From positions 87,801 through 151,800 of the forward strand of contig DAHUXD010000012.1 in assembly GCA_027307335.1 (NCBI GenBank): a stretch of 64,000 bases of DNA, given 5' to 3'. Position 1 is the first letter of the stretch, and each line of letters starts with the position of its first letter. The notes beneath the pieces were generated by a model. It was not told the origin of the DNA. It did no database searches and saw only the letters and a program-made list of their open reading frames with translations. This document shows positions 33,354 through 41,993 of the stretch, one piece after another. The stretch is from Acidobacteriota bacterium. Its GTDB lineage: Bacteria; Acidobacteriota; Thermoanaerobaculia; UBA5066; Gp7-AA6. Both the position numbers and the translations under genes were made by a program.

Positions 33354-34083
33354 AAGTCGCCGCGGGCCGCGGCGTGCGGCCCGACCGGAGCATCGCCTCG
33401 ATGACCGCCGGAGAGACTCCGGCGGAGCGCAGCTCCTGGATCTCCGCGGTCGTGAGCGAGTAGACGGTGCGTTCCCGTTCGACCCGCGCCAGGAGATCCG
33501 CGTCCGTCGCGCCGGCCTGCTTCGCCGCCAGGATCGACGCGTACGGTTTCGAAACCGGGCGTGGCGTCCCGAAGTAGGGCTGGTCGGGAACGGCCGAAAT
33601 CGGTCTCGGCGTCGGCGCCGCGGTCCGGGAGGCGTCCACGATCCGGCGGAGGTAGCCCGACGGATGTCCTCCCGCCGTGCCGCAGGAGCCGTCCGCCGGA
33701 TGCGTGAAGTGGATCAGGTCGCCGCCCTTCGGCACGTGCACGTACTCGCCGGCGATCTCGATCCGGTCGGCCTTCTCGAGATGGAGGGCGGCGCCGCCGC
33801 ACGAGAGGTCGTGCACGACCTTCACCGGATGCGCGGTGTCGATGGCGAGCTCGCGATCGGCGCCCGACGGCTGGTTCGCCGCCGGCCGCGCCGAGACCAG
33901 TCGGATCTCGAACTCGAGGAAGCGGCGGCCGTTCCTGTGCACGGTCTCCTTCGGCGGGGTGACGATGGTCGCCTCCCCCACGATCTGGACGTGCGGGCTC
34001 TTGCGGGACGGGGCGGCCGCCAGGAGCGCCGGGGCGAAGACGAGCAGGGCGAGAACGAGGGGAGCGAGACGGCGATGGCGCAT
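33340..34083 (-). CDS. Secreted protein with DUF3465-like domain
   Basis: 247 aa. Signal peptide about 1-23 (LAPLVLALLVFAPALLAA). The middle part resembles DUF3465, predicted OB-fold: HVQIVGEATIVTPPKE, RRFLEFEIRL, HDLSCGGAALHLEKADRIEIAGEYVHVPKGGDLIHFTHPADGSCGTAGGHPSGYLR (two Cys and several His). The C-terminal 90 residues carry Pro/Arg-rich linkers and a small helical segment (TAEIQELRSAGVSPAVIEAML) like a short anchoring domain. CATAAT lies 6 bases before the ATG. Function unknown. Confidence 0.68.
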   Translation of the reverse strand: MRHRRLAPLVLALLVFAPALLAAAPSRKSPHVQIVGEATIVTPPKETVHRNGRRFLEFEIRLVSARPAANQPSGADRELAIDTAHPVKVVHDLSCGGAALHLEKADRIEIAGEYVHVPKGGDLIHFTHPADGSCGTAGGHPSGYLRRIVDASRTAAPTPRPISAVPDQPYFGTPRPVSKPYASILAAKQAGATDADLLARVERERTVYSLTTAEIQELRSAGVSPAVIEAMLRSGRTPRPAATSTPR

Positions 34084-34167
34084 CGGCGCATTATGCGACG
34101 GCGTCGCCCCGCCATCGGCCGGGCATGCCTCGCCCCCACGCGGGCTTCCCCTGGTGCAAATACCCCA

Positions 34168-34219
34168 TTGACGCCCGGGCCACCTCTCCCTTAGGCTGCG
34201 ATTGAGACTGAATCTCAAT
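34168..34219 (+). promoter_or_regulatory. Fur-controlled promoter of the ApbE operon
   Basis: TTGACG (34168..34173), 18 bases, TAGGCT (34192..34197), then the perfect inverted repeat ATTGAGA-ctgaa-TCTCAAT (34201..34219) across the expected start site. TGAGA-N5-TCTCA has the same spacing as the classical Fur box TGAGAATCATTCTCA. Binding here would block transcription when iron is plentiful. Confidence 0.75.
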
Positions 34220-34287
34220 CCAATCTGACGGAGACGAGAGGGGATGCGGGGACGGAAGCGGGTCCATGACTCGAAGCGGGAGAGCGC

Positions 34288-35325
34288 ATGATCGGCGTTC
34301 TCGCGATCGCCACCCTCGTCTCGGGTACCTCCCCGCGGGTCCCCGTCGAGCGCCGCGTCGCGTCCATGGGCACGACCCTCGACGTCGTCGTCGTCGCCCG
34401 CGACCGGGGCCTCGGTCTCGCCGCTTCGGAAGCCGCATTGCGAGAGATCCAGCGCGTCGAGGCCCTGCTGACGACCTGGAAGCGGGGCGGCGAGCTCGAC
34501 CGGATCGACGAGGCCCCGCCCGATCGCCCCGTGCGCGTCTCGCCGGAGCTCGCCGGCCTGCTCGCCGAGGTCTTCGCCTGGATCCCGCGAACCGAGGGCG
34601 CGTTCGATCCGACGATCGCACCGCTCCTGCGCGCCTGGGACCTGCGCGGCCAGGGCCGCATTCCGTCGGCCGCGGAGCTCTCCGCGGCGCGCGCCGCCGC
34701 CGGCTCGGACAAGTTCCGGCTGGATGCCTCCGCGAACTCCGTCACGCGCCTCGATCCGGCCGCCGGCATCGAGGAGGGCGCCTGGGGCAAGGGCTACGGC
34801 CTCGACCGCGCCGCGGCGGCGCTGAGGTCGGCGGGCGTCTCGGACGCGGCGCTCGATCTCGGCGGGCAGGTGCTCGCGCTCGGCGCGGACGCGGAAGGCA
34901 AACCGTGGAGGGTGCCGGTCGCGGACCCGCGGGAGCGCGGGCGCGCCGTCGCCGTCCTTGGTTTGACCGGAGCGTCCGCCTCGACGTCGGGCGACTCCGA
35001 ACGCTCTCGCGAGTCCGGCGGCCGAAGCATCGGCCACATCCTCGATCCGCACACGGGCGAGCCCGCGCCGGACTTCGGCTCGGTCACGGTCGTCGCGCCG
35101 ACCGGACTCGTGGCGGACGTGCTGTCGACGGCCTTCTTCGTCCTCGGTCCGGCGCGCGGCCTCGCGCTCTCGGAGCGGCTGCGTCGCGGCGGCATTCGGA
35201 ACGAGGCGATCTTCCTCGTCGTGCGCGGCGGCTCGCTCGAGGCGCTCGCGAGCCCCGGCATCTCCGCGCTCGTCCTTTCGTTCGACCCGGCCGCCGTGCA
35301 CGGCCTGACGACCTCGACGCGATGA
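34288..35325 (+). CDS. apbE: ApbE family FAD:protein FMN transferase
   Basis: 345 aa. ApbE attaches FMN covalently to Thr of a (S/T)GAT motif in exported proteins, using FAD and Mg. Seen: RVASMGTTLDVVV (N-term), EALLTTWKRGGELDRID, TEGAFDPTIAPLLRAWDL, EEGAWGKGYGLDRA, ALDLGGQVLALG, HILDPHTGEPA and PTGLVADVLSTAFFVLG (metal site). A short hydrophobic N-terminus may be an export signal. RBS GGGAG. First gene of a four-gene operon whose third product carries TGAT, so the flavin acceptor is encoded two genes downstream. The stop overlaps an upstream in-frame ATG of the next gene. Confidence 0.92.
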   Translation: MIGVLAIATLVSGTSPRVPVERRVASMGTTLDVVVVARDRGLGLAASEAALREIQRVEALLTTWKRGGELDRIDEAPPDRPVRVSPELAGLLAEVFAWIPRTEGAFDPTIAPLLRAWDLRGQGRIPSAAELSAARAAAGSDKFRLDASANSVTRLDPAAGIEEGAWGKGYGLDRAAAALRSAGVSDAALDLGGQVLALGADAEGKPWRVPVADPRERGRAVAVLGLTGASASTSGDSERSRESGGRSIGHILDPHTGEPAPDFGSVTVVAPTGLVADVLSTAFFVLGPARGLALSERLRRGGIRNEAIFLVVRGGSLEALASPGISALVLSFDPAAVHGLTTSTR

Positions 35326-35348
35326 ACACCCGAGAGGAGGCAAATCCC

Positions 35349-36788
35349 ATGCGTCGCTTCATGCGGTTCCTGTTCCTGGTCCTCGTCCTCGGCGGCCCCC
35401 TCGTCGCGGCGGCCCAGGCGCCGCCGCCCGCCCCCACGCCGGCCCCGCCGCTCACCCCCGAGCAGCGCATCGAGCAGCTCGAGAAGCTGCTCGCCGACAC
35501 GCGCACCGAGCTCGAGCGTCTCAAGGCCTTCTCCACGTCTGCGGAGACCAACGCGAAGCTCGAGGAGCTCTCGCGGCGCATCGACATCCTGGCCGAGGAG
35601 ATCCAGAACCTGAAGATGGGCGAGGCGGCGCCCGCGCTCGAGGCCGGGGCGAAATCGGGCGAGAAGTCCGTCGAGCGCTACGGGATCGGCCCCGCGGCGG
35701 CGCGCGTCTACGGGATCAAGTCGGGCGTCTCGATCGGCGGGTACGGCGAGGTGCTCTACGACAATTTCGCCCCGAAGGACCAGAGCGGCAACCCCGCCTC
35801 GGGCGAGGACGTCATCACGCTGCTGCGCGCCGTCGTCTACCTCGGCTACAAGTTCGACCAGCACTTCGTGCTGAACACCGAGATCGAGTACGAGAACGCG
35901 GTCGTCGCCTCGGACAAGGGCGGCGAGGCCGAGGTCGAGTTCGCCTACATCGACTACATGCACGCGCCCGCCTTCAACGCGCGCACGGGACTCGTCCTGA
36001 TTCCGTCGGGCCTGATCAACCAGCTCCACGAGCCGACGGCGTACCTCGGCGCGCGCCGCCCCGACGTCGAGACGTTCATCATCCCGTCGACCTGGCGCGA
36101 GATCGGGACGGGGTTCTACGGAACGCATGGTCCGGTCTCGTACCAGTTCTACGGCGTCAACGGCCTGAACGTGGCGGGCTACAGCGCCGACGAGGGCATC
36201 CACGAAGGCTCGCAGGAGGGCTCCGAGGCGCTGGCGAAGAGCTGGGCGTTTGCGGGCCGCGTCGACTTCACCGCGATGCCTGGGCTGCTCGTCGGCGCGT
36301 CGGTCTTCTCCGGGGACGCGGGGCAGGGCCAGTTCACGCCGTCGGGCCAGAAGATCAGCGCGCTCACGACCGTCTTCGACGCGCACCTCGACTGGCGCTG
36401 GCGCGGGCTGTGGCTGCGCGGTCTGTACGCGCACACGTCGGTCGCGCAGGCGAATCTCGTCAACGAGCTCAACGGCTTCCAGGGCGACGAGTCGGTCGGA
36501 AGCCGGCAGGAGGGCTGGTACGTGCAGGCCGGCTACGACGTCCTCTCGCTCGTCCCCGGCACGCGCCTCTCGCTGATTCCGTACGCCCGCTACGAGCAGT
36601 ACGATACGCAGGCTCAGGTCCCCGTCGGTTACGAGCGGAATCCCGCGAACGACATCACGGAGCTCACGCTCGGCGCCGCCTTCCAGCCGATTCCCCAGCT
36701 CATTCTCAAGGCCGACTGGCAGCAGCGGCACAATGCCGCGAAAACGGGAGTGAACGTTTGGAACGTCTCGCTCGGCTACGTCTTCTGA
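35349..36788 (+). CDS. Outer-membrane beta-barrel (porin-like) protein of the flavin operon
   Basis: 479 aa from ATG 35349, which has GAGGAGG 8 bases upstream; an in-frame ATG at 35322 overlaps the apbE stop. Signal peptide about 1-22 (FLFLVLVLGGPLVAAAQ), Pro-rich linker, a coiled coil (about 36-85, PEQRIEQLEKLLADTRTELERLK) of the type that trimerises or spans peptidoglycan, then beta strands ending in Phe (NVSLGYVF), the outer-membrane insertion signature. Blocks IGGYGEVLYDNF, YKFDQHFVLNTEIEYENA, VEFAYIDYMHAPAFNARTGLVLIPSGLINQLHEP suggest a phosphate-selective-porin-like barrel. Likely passes substrate or electron carriers for the flavin proteins. Confidence 0.8.
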   Translation: MRRFMRFLFLVLVLGGPLVAAAQAPPPAPTPAPPLTPEQRIEQLEKLLADTRTELERLKAFSTSAETNAKLEELSRRIDILAEEIQNLKMGEAAPALEAGAKSGEKSVERYGIGPAAARVYGIKSGVSIGGYGEVLYDNFAPKDQSGNPASGEDVITLLRAVVYLGYKFDQHFVLNTEIEYENAVVASDKGGEAEVEFAYIDYMHAPAFNARTGLVLIPSGLINQLHEPTAYLGARRPDVETFIIPSTWREIGTGFYGTHGPVSYQFYGVNGLNVAGYSADEGIHEGSQEGSEALAKSWAFAGRVDFTAMPGLLVGASVFSGDAGQGQFTPSGQKISALTTVFDAHLDWRWRGLWLRGLYAHTSVAQANLVNELNGFQGDESVGSRQEGWYVQAGYDVLSLVPGTRLSLIPYARYEQYDTQAQVPVGYERNPANDITELTLGAAFQPIPQLILKADWQQRHNAAKTGVNVWNVSLGYVF

Positions 36789-37330
36789 GAATCGCGCGGC
36801 TCCTCGCGGTCGCGGCGGCGCTCGTCGTCGCCGCCCGCGTGGCCTCGGGCAAGGTTTTCCTCACGGCGGAGGAGGCGCTGAAGCTCGCCTTCCCGGGCGC
36901 GACGATCACCCGGCGCACCGCGTTCCTGACGAAGGCGCAGCAGCAGGCCGCGCGCCAGCTCTCGGGCGACGAGGAGCCGCCCTCGGCGCTCGCGACCTTC
37001 TACACGGGGATCAGGGACGGCCGGCTCGTCGGCACGGCGTACGTCGACACGCACGTCGTGCGCACGATGCCGGAGACGATCCTCGTCGTCGTCGACCCCG
37101 CTGGCGCCATCGCGCGGATCGAGGTGCTCTCCTTCTCGGAGCCCGAGGAGTACCTGCCGAAGGCGCACTGGTACGAGCAGTTCCAGGGCAAGCCGCTCGA
37201 CGACGAGCTGTCGTTGAAACGCGCGATCCGCCCGGTCACGGGCGCGACGCTGACGGCGCGCGCCACGACGGACGCCGCTCGCCGCGTGCTCGCGCTCCAC
37301 AAGGTCCTCCGGGAGGCGCCGAAGCCATGA
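36758..37330 (+). CDS. FMN-binding domain protein with TGAT flavinylation site
   Basis: 190 aa from TTG 36758, chosen for GGGAG 7 bases upstream and the good signal/anchor that follows (RIARLLAVAAALVVAARVAS); it overlaps the barrel gene by 31 bases. FMN_bind domain: GRLVGTAYVDTHVVRTMPETILVVVDPAGAIARIEVLSFSEPEEYLP and RAIRPVTGATLTARATTDAARR. Thr164 of VTGATLTA is the expected covalent FMN site for the ApbE two genes upstream. The domain would face the periplasm and move electrons between the membrane partner and an acceptor. Confidence 0.88.
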   Translation: MERLARLRLLRIARLLAVAAALVVAARVASGKVFLTAEEALKLAFPGATITRRTAFLTKAQQQAARQLSGDEEPPSALATFYTGIRDGRLVGTAYVDTHVVRTMPETILVVVDPAGAIARIEVLSFSEPEEYLPKAHWYEQFQGKPLDDELSLKRAIRPVTGATLTARATTDAARRVLALHKVLREAPKP

Positions 37331-37806
37331 AGCGGTGGGAGGCGTGGTGGAACCACGCGGCGCTCGCCGCCGTGTCGCTGACGGGCCTCGTATACGGCGT
37401 CTTCAAGTACTTCGTACTGAACCCGGACCCGGACTCGCGGGCGGGGCACCCGCTGCAGCCCGTGTTTCTCAAGGCGCACCTGCTCGTTGCGCCGTTCGCC
37501 CTGATCGGCGTCGGCCTGCTCCTCCACCGCCACGCGCTCTCCCGAATGCGGCGGGGCGAGCGGCAGGGGCGGCGGACCGGAGGGCTCATCCTCTGGCTGA
37601 TCGTGCCGGTCGCGCTCAGCGGCGTGCTCATCCAGGTGCTCGTCGAGCCGCATGCCGTCCGGTGGACCGGGTGGACGCACGCGGCGCTCGGCGCGCTCTT
37701 CGTGATCGGTTACGCCTTCCATCCGAAGCGCCGCTCGCCCGCTCCGGTCCTCGAAGCGCGGGCCGACGACGGCGTCACGGAGGCGTTCGTCGAGGGGGCG
37801 CGTTAG
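37327..37806 (+). CDS. Four-helix, His-rich inner-membrane protein, putative b-type electron carrier
   Basis: 159 aa. Four hydrophobic helices at about 10-30, 48-68, 87-107 and 115-131. Histidines near helix ends (His10, His51, His67, His69, His109, His118, His132) could bind two hemes, as in DUF4405/cytochrome b561-like proteins that partner FMN_bind domains; no CxxCH. ATGA overlap with the FMN-binding gene. Best reading (inference): passes quinol electrons to the flavin protein. A plain structural subunit is the alternative. Confidence 0.72.
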   Translation: MKRWEAWWNHAALAAVSLTGLVYGVFKYFVLNPDPDSRAGHPLQPVFLKAHLLVAPFALIGVGLLLHRHALSRMRRGERQGRRTGGLILWLIVPVALSGVLIQVLVEPHAVRWTGWTHAALGALFVIGYAFHPKRRSPAPVLEARADDGVTEAFVEGAR

Positions 37807-37812
37807 GGCCGT

Positions 37813-38745
37813 CTAGAACACGTACGTCAGGCCCGCGGTGTACGCCGGCTTGATGTCCTGGATGCCGTTCAAGTTCTTCCAGACCGGGAACTGAGCGGCG
37901 GCGCGGACGACGAGGCCGTGCACGACGTGCACGCCGATGCGCGGGGTGAGGTAGAGCGACTGGCCCCCCGTGTTCGGGTCGATGACGCCGGAAGCGTCCA
38001 CCTGGTCGTGCTTCGCGTCGAGAAAGTTGACCTCGAGCAGCCCGTCGAGGAAGTCCGTCAGCTTGCGGTCGTAGACGACGTTCGCCTGGACGTTGTCGCC
38101 GTACTTGTAGCCGAAGTCGTTGCGGTCCGTGCCGGTGTAGGCGACCGAGGCGTAGATCGACGACTCCGCGTCGAGCAGATAGAGCCCGTTCAATCCGCCC
38201 GTCAGGTTGGTCGCGCCGGTTCCCGGCTGGACGTGCTCGTCGAGCCGCTCGCCGTTCTCCGTGACGTCGTTGTTGCCCCACGGCGTCTTGACGCCGACGA
38301 GCGCCGCGATCCAGGCGCGCTTGCCGAGCCCCTGCGTGAACTTCGAGGACCAGAGGCGCACGGTGACGTAGAAGGACGGGTCGCCGACCGCGTCGGCGAT
38401 CTCGACCCCATCGGACGTCGTCAGATGGTTCCAGGTGTAGGGCACCTGCGCCACCACGGTGAGCCGGTCCTGCCATCCGTAGGCGATCGTCGCGGTCAGG
38501 GTGTTCCGGACCTGCGCCTCGAAGTCCGAAGTGCCGCTGGCGCCTTCCGTCTGGTTCAGACGGTTCCAGTCGAGCGCGACCTGGAAGCCGCCGTAGGAGT
38601 ACAGGCCCTCCCCGAGCGCGGAGAAGACGGGATCGCTGCACCGGCACATCGAGCAGGCGGAGAGCGGACGCGCGAGACAGATCGAGACGAGCGAGACGAA
38701 GACGGCGACGCCGAGGCGCCGCCGCCGAAGGGATCGGCGGCTCAA
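37813..38745 (-). CDS. Outer-membrane barrel with N-terminal CxxCxC motif
   Basis: 310 aa. A basic N-terminus and hydrophobic helix end at PLSA-CSMCRCSDP: cleavage there would leave Cys31, Cys34 and Cys36 at the very N-terminus (LSAC also fits a lipobox). The rest is a beta barrel of about 12 strands (FQVALDWNRLNQTEG.., DRLTVVAQVPYTWNHL, TPRIGVHVVHGLVVRAAAQFPVWKNLNG, ending AGLTYVF). Similar proteins are usually labelled transporter or MetA-pathway-like. The Cys motif could bind copper or another thiophilic metal. Convergent with the flavin operon, 6 bases from its end; downstream of the small Cys/His-rich gene. Confidence 0.75.
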   Translation of the reverse strand: MSRRSLRRRRLGVAVFVSLVSICLARPLSACSMCRCSDPVFSALGEGLYSYGGFQVALDWNRLNQTEGASGTSDFEAQVRNTLTATIAYGWQDRLTVVAQVPYTWNHLTTSDGVEIADAVGDPSFYVTVRLWSSKFTQGLGKRAWIAALVGVKTPWGNNDVTENGERLDEHVQPGTGATNLTGGLNGLYLLDAESSIYASVAYTGTDRNDFGYKYGDNVQANVVYDRKLTDFLDGLLEVNFLDAKHDQVDASGVIDPNTGGQSLYLTPRIGVHVVHGLVVRAAAQFPVWKNLNGIQDIKPAYTAGLTYVF

Positions 38746-38784
38746 GATGAACTCCTTTTCGATCGATCGTCGAAGCGGGAGCGA

Positions 38785-39150
38785 TCAGCCGAGGAGGAGG
38801 GGCACCTTGTCGGGGAGGCGGGATGGGGGCCACGGCAGCGCGAAGGCCGGAGCGAGCGGAGTCCGACGGGACAGCGAGGGCAGGGTCAGGAAGAGCCCCG
38901 CGACGAGAAGCATCGGCGGAGCCGTCCGCAGCGGCACTGCGTCTCCTTCATGGGAACAGGACGCGAGCGTCGGGACGGCGGCGCCGTGACCCATCGGGCA
39001 GCAGGCGGCGCCCTTCTCGGCGGCCATGCCGGCCCGAACGCAGGCGAGCGCGCACCGGGTGGACTCCAGATCGCTCGAGGCCGCGGCGAGACGCGCGGCC
39101 AGCGGCGCAACGAGGAGAAAGACCGCGAAGACGGCCGTGTTCCGACGCAT
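38785..39150 (-). CDS. Small secreted or membrane Cys/His-rich protein, unknown
   Basis: 121 aa from ATG 39150. N-terminal signal-like helix (TAVFAVFLLVAPLAARLAAA), then Cys33, Cys37, Cys50, Cys51, Met53, His55, Cys65 and His67 within 35 residues (CALAC, CCPMGH, CSHEGD), and a second hydrophobic helix (about 79-93). The Cys/His/Met set suits soft-metal binding. ATG 39150 is chosen over ATG 39159 because TAGAAT (39163..39158) overlaps the latter and is 7 bases from the former. Same strand as, and 39 bases upstream of, the CxxCxC barrel; probably co-expressed. Confidence 0.68.
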   Translation of the reverse strand: MRRNTAVFAVFLLVAPLAARLAAASSDLESTRCALACVRAGMAAEKGAACCPMGHGAAVPTLASCSHEGDAVPLRTAPPMLLVAGLFLTLPSLSRRTPLAPAFALPWPPSRLPDKVPLLLG

Positions 39151-39157
39151 CGCGGCC

Positions 39158-39163
39158 ATTCTA
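39158..39163 (-). promoter_or_regulatory. -10 element TAGAAT deciding the start of the Cys/His-rich gene
   Basis: TAGAAT ends inside the first possible ATG and leaves 7 bases to the second ATG (39150), matching the spacing seen at xerC, the DUF1015 gene and the RNB gene. Confidence 0.55.
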
Positions 39164-39164
39164 T

Positions 39165-39230
39165 GGGGTCAGGTCTCTGAAAATGTGATCTTCAGAATTT
39201 TGAAAGTCACACATTCAGAGACCTGACCCC
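39165..39230. repeat. 66-bp palindromic element with 17-bp perfect terminal inverted repeats
   Basis: Ends GGGGTCAGGTCTCTGAA and TTCAGAGACCTGACCCC are exact inverted copies around an AT-rich core containing TGTGATCTTCAGAATTTTGAAAG. Resembles REP/MITE-like units mobilised by IS200-type (RAYT) transposases; related ends occur at 57957, 58007 and 58071. Confidence 0.75.
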
Positions 39231-39233
39231 AAC

Positions 39234-39797
39234 CTAGGCGCGGCTGTCCCAGAGGACGTCGGGGACGCCGCGCCGCTTGTTCTCGTGACGTGCCATGACG
39301 AAGAGGGCGTCCGAGAGGCGATTGAGGTACCGGACCGTCCAGGGACCGACGGCCTCCGCCCTCGCGAGCGCGACCAGGAGCCGCTCGGCTCGCCGGCAGA
39401 CCGTGCGCGCGACGTGGAGCTGCGCGGCACCGAGGGTCCCGCCCGGCAGGACGAAGTTCTCGAGCGGCGGGAGCTCTTCGGACAGCCGGTCCATCAGCTT
39501 CTCGAGCGCGACGACGTGCCGCTCCTCGATCCGCGGCACCGGCCTCTTCGCCTTGTCCTCCTCGAGGATGCAGAGGTCGGAGCCCAGGTGGAAGAGCTCG
39601 TTCTGGATCGTCCGGAGCGAAACGGCGATCGACTCGTCGAGCCCCGACGCGAGCGCCACGCCGATCGCGCTGTTCAACTCATCGACCGTGCCGTACGCCT
39701 CGATGCGCGGCGCGTCCTTCCCGACGCGCTGGCCTCCGCCGAGCGACGTCGTGCCGTCGTCGCCCGTGCGCGTGTAGACCCTCGTGATCCGCGGCAT
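39234..39797 (-). CDS. ATP:cob(I)alamin adenosyltransferase, PduO type
   Basis: 187 aa. Converts cob(I)alamin and ATP to adenosylcobalamin in the cytoplasm. PduO-type blocks: [45 protein letters not shown] (ATP-binding N-terminus), [39 protein letters not shown] and [14 protein letters not shown], all intact. Eleven bases downstream of the BtuB-type receptor and therefore under the same cobalamin riboswitch. A REP-like element follows its stop and may act as an end-of-transcript hairpin. Confidence 0.94.
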   Translation of the reverse strand: MPRITRVYTRTGDDGTTSLGGGQRVGKDAPRIEAYGTVDELNSAIGVALASGLDESIAVSLRTIQNELFHLGSDLCILEEDKAKRPVPRIEERHVVALEKLMDRLSEELPPLENFVLPGGTLGAAQLHVARTVCRRAERLLVALARAEAVGPWTVRYLNRLSDALFVMARHENKRRGVPDVLWDSRA

Positions 39798-39808
39798 CGC
39801 TCGGTGAC

Positions 39809-41632
39809 CTAGAACTTTACGTCCAATCCCGCCGAGACGAGCCGGCCCGCCGCCGGATATCCCGCCGCCTCCTCGTACGCGTGGTTGGTCAGGTTGACCG
39901 CCCGGAGGTACGGCGCGAGGTACGTCGAGACCTGCCAGCGCGCGATCAGGTCGACGCGCAGGTACGCCGGATCGGTGATCGGCGCGCCGGTCCCCGGGTC
40001 CGCGTCCGCGCGCGAGCCGACGTACACGAGGCGCGGCGCGACGTTGACGGTCTTCACCGGCATCCAGCTGACGCCGAGCGAAACGCCGTTCTCGGGCCGG
40101 CGCAGGAGCGGACCGCCCGTCGCGAGGTCCTCGGTCTTTAAGAACATGTAGCTCGCCTCGACCGCGAGCTCGGGCATGAGCGTCTGCTGCCATCCGAGCT
40201 CCGCGCCCCACGTTCGCGCATGGCCGATGTTGTAGTTCCGCTGGTTCGTGAAGTCGTAGACGATCAGGTTCTTCAGGTCGTTCCAGAACGCCGAGACCTC
40301 GGCCTTGCCGCCGGCCCCGAAGTAGCGTTCCGCGCCGACCTCCGCCGACGTCGACCGCTCGGGCTGCAGGTCCGGATTGCCGGAGAACGGGTAGTAGAGC
40401 TCGCCGATCGAGGGCGCGCGGAACCCGGTGCCTCCCGACGCGCGCACCTTCCAGAGCTTGTCCGCCGACAGCCACGCGATCGTGCCGCGCGGGCTCCACG
40501 CGTCGCCGTACGTCGTGTAGTGGTCGTACCGCAGGCCGGCCGTGACCGTGAACGCGCCGAACGTGGCCGTGTCCTGGGCGCCCAGTCCCCACAGTGTGGT
40601 CTGGGCGCGATCGAGGTTGACGCCGAAGTTCGACGCGTCGTCGACGATCCAGCGCTCCCACGAGCCGAACGCCGTCAGCGTGTGCGCGCCGAGCTTCGCC
40701 GTGTCGGAGACGCTCGCCTGCAGCGTCCGCGCGTCGGTCTGCGACTCGAAGCCGCCCGCCGCGTCGCGGTAGGCGGGCTCCGACTGCACGCCGGCGAGGA
40801 GGACGTCGAGGTGGTTGTCGGAGTTGAGCGCGAAGTTGCCCGGGACCGAGACGCGCTCCTCGTGCGTGAAGCCGCGCGCGGAGGACGGGTAGCCGAAGCC
40901 CCCGATCGGACCCGGGTTGCCGACCTCGCCGTCGAGGAGCCCCCACTTGACGCCGATGCGGCCGCCGTCGGGAAGGCGTGCCTGGAGCGAGGCCGAGCCG
41001 TTGCGCTGCCGCCAGTCGGTGTTCGGACCGTTGCCGTCGAACGCCGCGTAGCGGTAGCTCCCCGACGCGGAGATCGGGCCGTCGCCGGCGGTGAAGGACG
41101 CGGAGCCCTGGCCCTGTCCCTGGTTGCCGGCCTCGCCCGTCGCCCGTCCCGAGAAGCCGTCGGCGCCGGGTTTCGTGAAGATCTGCACGACGCCGCCGAT
41201 CGCGTCGGATCCGTACAGCGCGGAGTACGGACCGCGCGCGATCTCGATGCGGTCGATGTTCTCGGTCGTCATCGCGGACCAGTCGTAACCGCCGAAGTAG
41301 GGGGAGTTCAGGCGGACGCCGTCGACGAGCACGAGCGTCTGATTCGAGTTCGTGCCGCGGGTGAACAGCGAGGTCAGCGAGCCGGGGGTGCCGTACTGCG
41401 TCACGTCGAGACCGGGAATCGAGCGCAGCACGTCGGAAACGACGACGGCCTCCTGCTGCTCGAGCTGCTGCCGGGTCACGACGGTGATCGCCGAGCCGAC
41501 GTCGCGCTCGTCTTCGGGCACGGACGTCGCGGTCACGACCACGTTCTCGGAGGCGGGAGGAACCTGCTGCGCGCGCACGAGGCCGGGGACACCCAGGAGC
41601 AGGAGGAAGACGAGGAGAACCGCGGTCGTCAT
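39809..41632 (-). CDS. btuB: TonB-dependent vitamin B12 receptor (BtuB-like)
   Basis: 607 aa, the length of E. coli BtuB. Signal peptide about 1-21 ([19 protein letters not shown]), TonB box region [11 protein letters not shown] (about 29-39), plug domain about 40-155 ([31 protein letters not shown].., [36 protein letters not shown]) and a 22-strand-type barrel ending AGLDVKF. Imports cobalamin across the outer membrane using TonB energy. Substrate assignment rests on the cobalamin riboswitch upstream and the adenosyltransferase downstream. No BtuCDF is in the window. Confidence 0.92.
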   Translation of the reverse strand: MTTAVLLVFLLLLGVPGLVRAQQVPPASENVVVTATSVPEDERDVGSAITVVTRQQLEQQEAVVVSDVLRSIPGLDVTQYGTPGSLTSLFTRGTNSNQTLVLVDGVRLNSPYFGGYDWSAMTTENIDRIEIARGPYSALYGSDAIGGVVQIFTKPGADGFSGRATGEAGNQGQGQGSASFTAGDGPISASGSYRYAAFDGNGPNTDWRQRNGSASLQARLPDGGRIGVKWGLLDGEVGNPGPIGGFGYPSSARGFTHEERVSVPGNFALNSDNHLDVLLAGVQSEPAYRDAAGGFESQTDARTLQASVSDTAKLGAHTLTAFGSWERWIVDDASNFGVNLDRAQTTLWGLGAQDTATFGAFTVTAGLRYDHYTTYGDAWSPRGTIAWLSADKLWKVRASGGTGFRAPSIGELYYPFSGNPDLQPERSTSAEVGAERYFGAGGKAEVSAFWNDLKNLIVYDFTNQRNYNIGHARTWGAELGWQQTLMPELAVEASYMFLKTEDLATGGPLLRRPENGVSLGVSWMPVKTVNVAPRLVYVGSRADADPGTGAPITDPAYLRVDLIARWQVSTYLAPYLRAVNLTNHAYEEAAGYPAAGRLVSAGLDVKF

Positions 41633-41741
41633 TCGAACCTCCCGTTCGATCCGACGAATTTCCCGGCGGTTCGAGAGGCGTCCCGCGCTCCGGTGATCGG
41701 AAGACGCGCCCCTCTCGTGGAACCCCGTCCGAGAAGCGTGT

Positions 41742-41910
41742 CGTCCGGCAGGTCTCCTGGCTTCCGGATCGTTCGCCTGCGGGCACCTTCCCGGGCGCGC
41801 GACCGGCCCGTGCCGATCTCTCGCGTCCAGTGGTTTGCCGCCCGAGGCGTCCCCGGTGACAGTGGCGGGGGCCGCGCGGGATTCTCACCCGTTCTTCCCT
41901 TGGCCGGACG
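41742..41910 (-). ncRNA. Cobalamin riboswitch
   Basis: Read on the minus strand: GGGAAGAACGGGTGAGAATCC, then GCGCGGCCCCCGCCACTGT, later CCACTGG, GGGAAGG and the B12 box AAGCCAGGAGACCTGCC (41763..41747). These are the conserved cobalamin-aptamer blocks in the right order. The closing stem CGTCCGG (41910..41904) pairs with CCGGACG (41748..41742). The 3' edge is 109 bases before btuB. Adenosylcobalamin binding would shut off receptor and adenosyltransferase synthesis. Confidence 0.93.
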
Positions 41911-41993
41911 ATTGGTAAAGAACGACGCGTCGAAGGAGCGAGACCATAGCGCCTTCCCGGGGACGTTGCAACCTCCGCATACAATGCCGCCCC

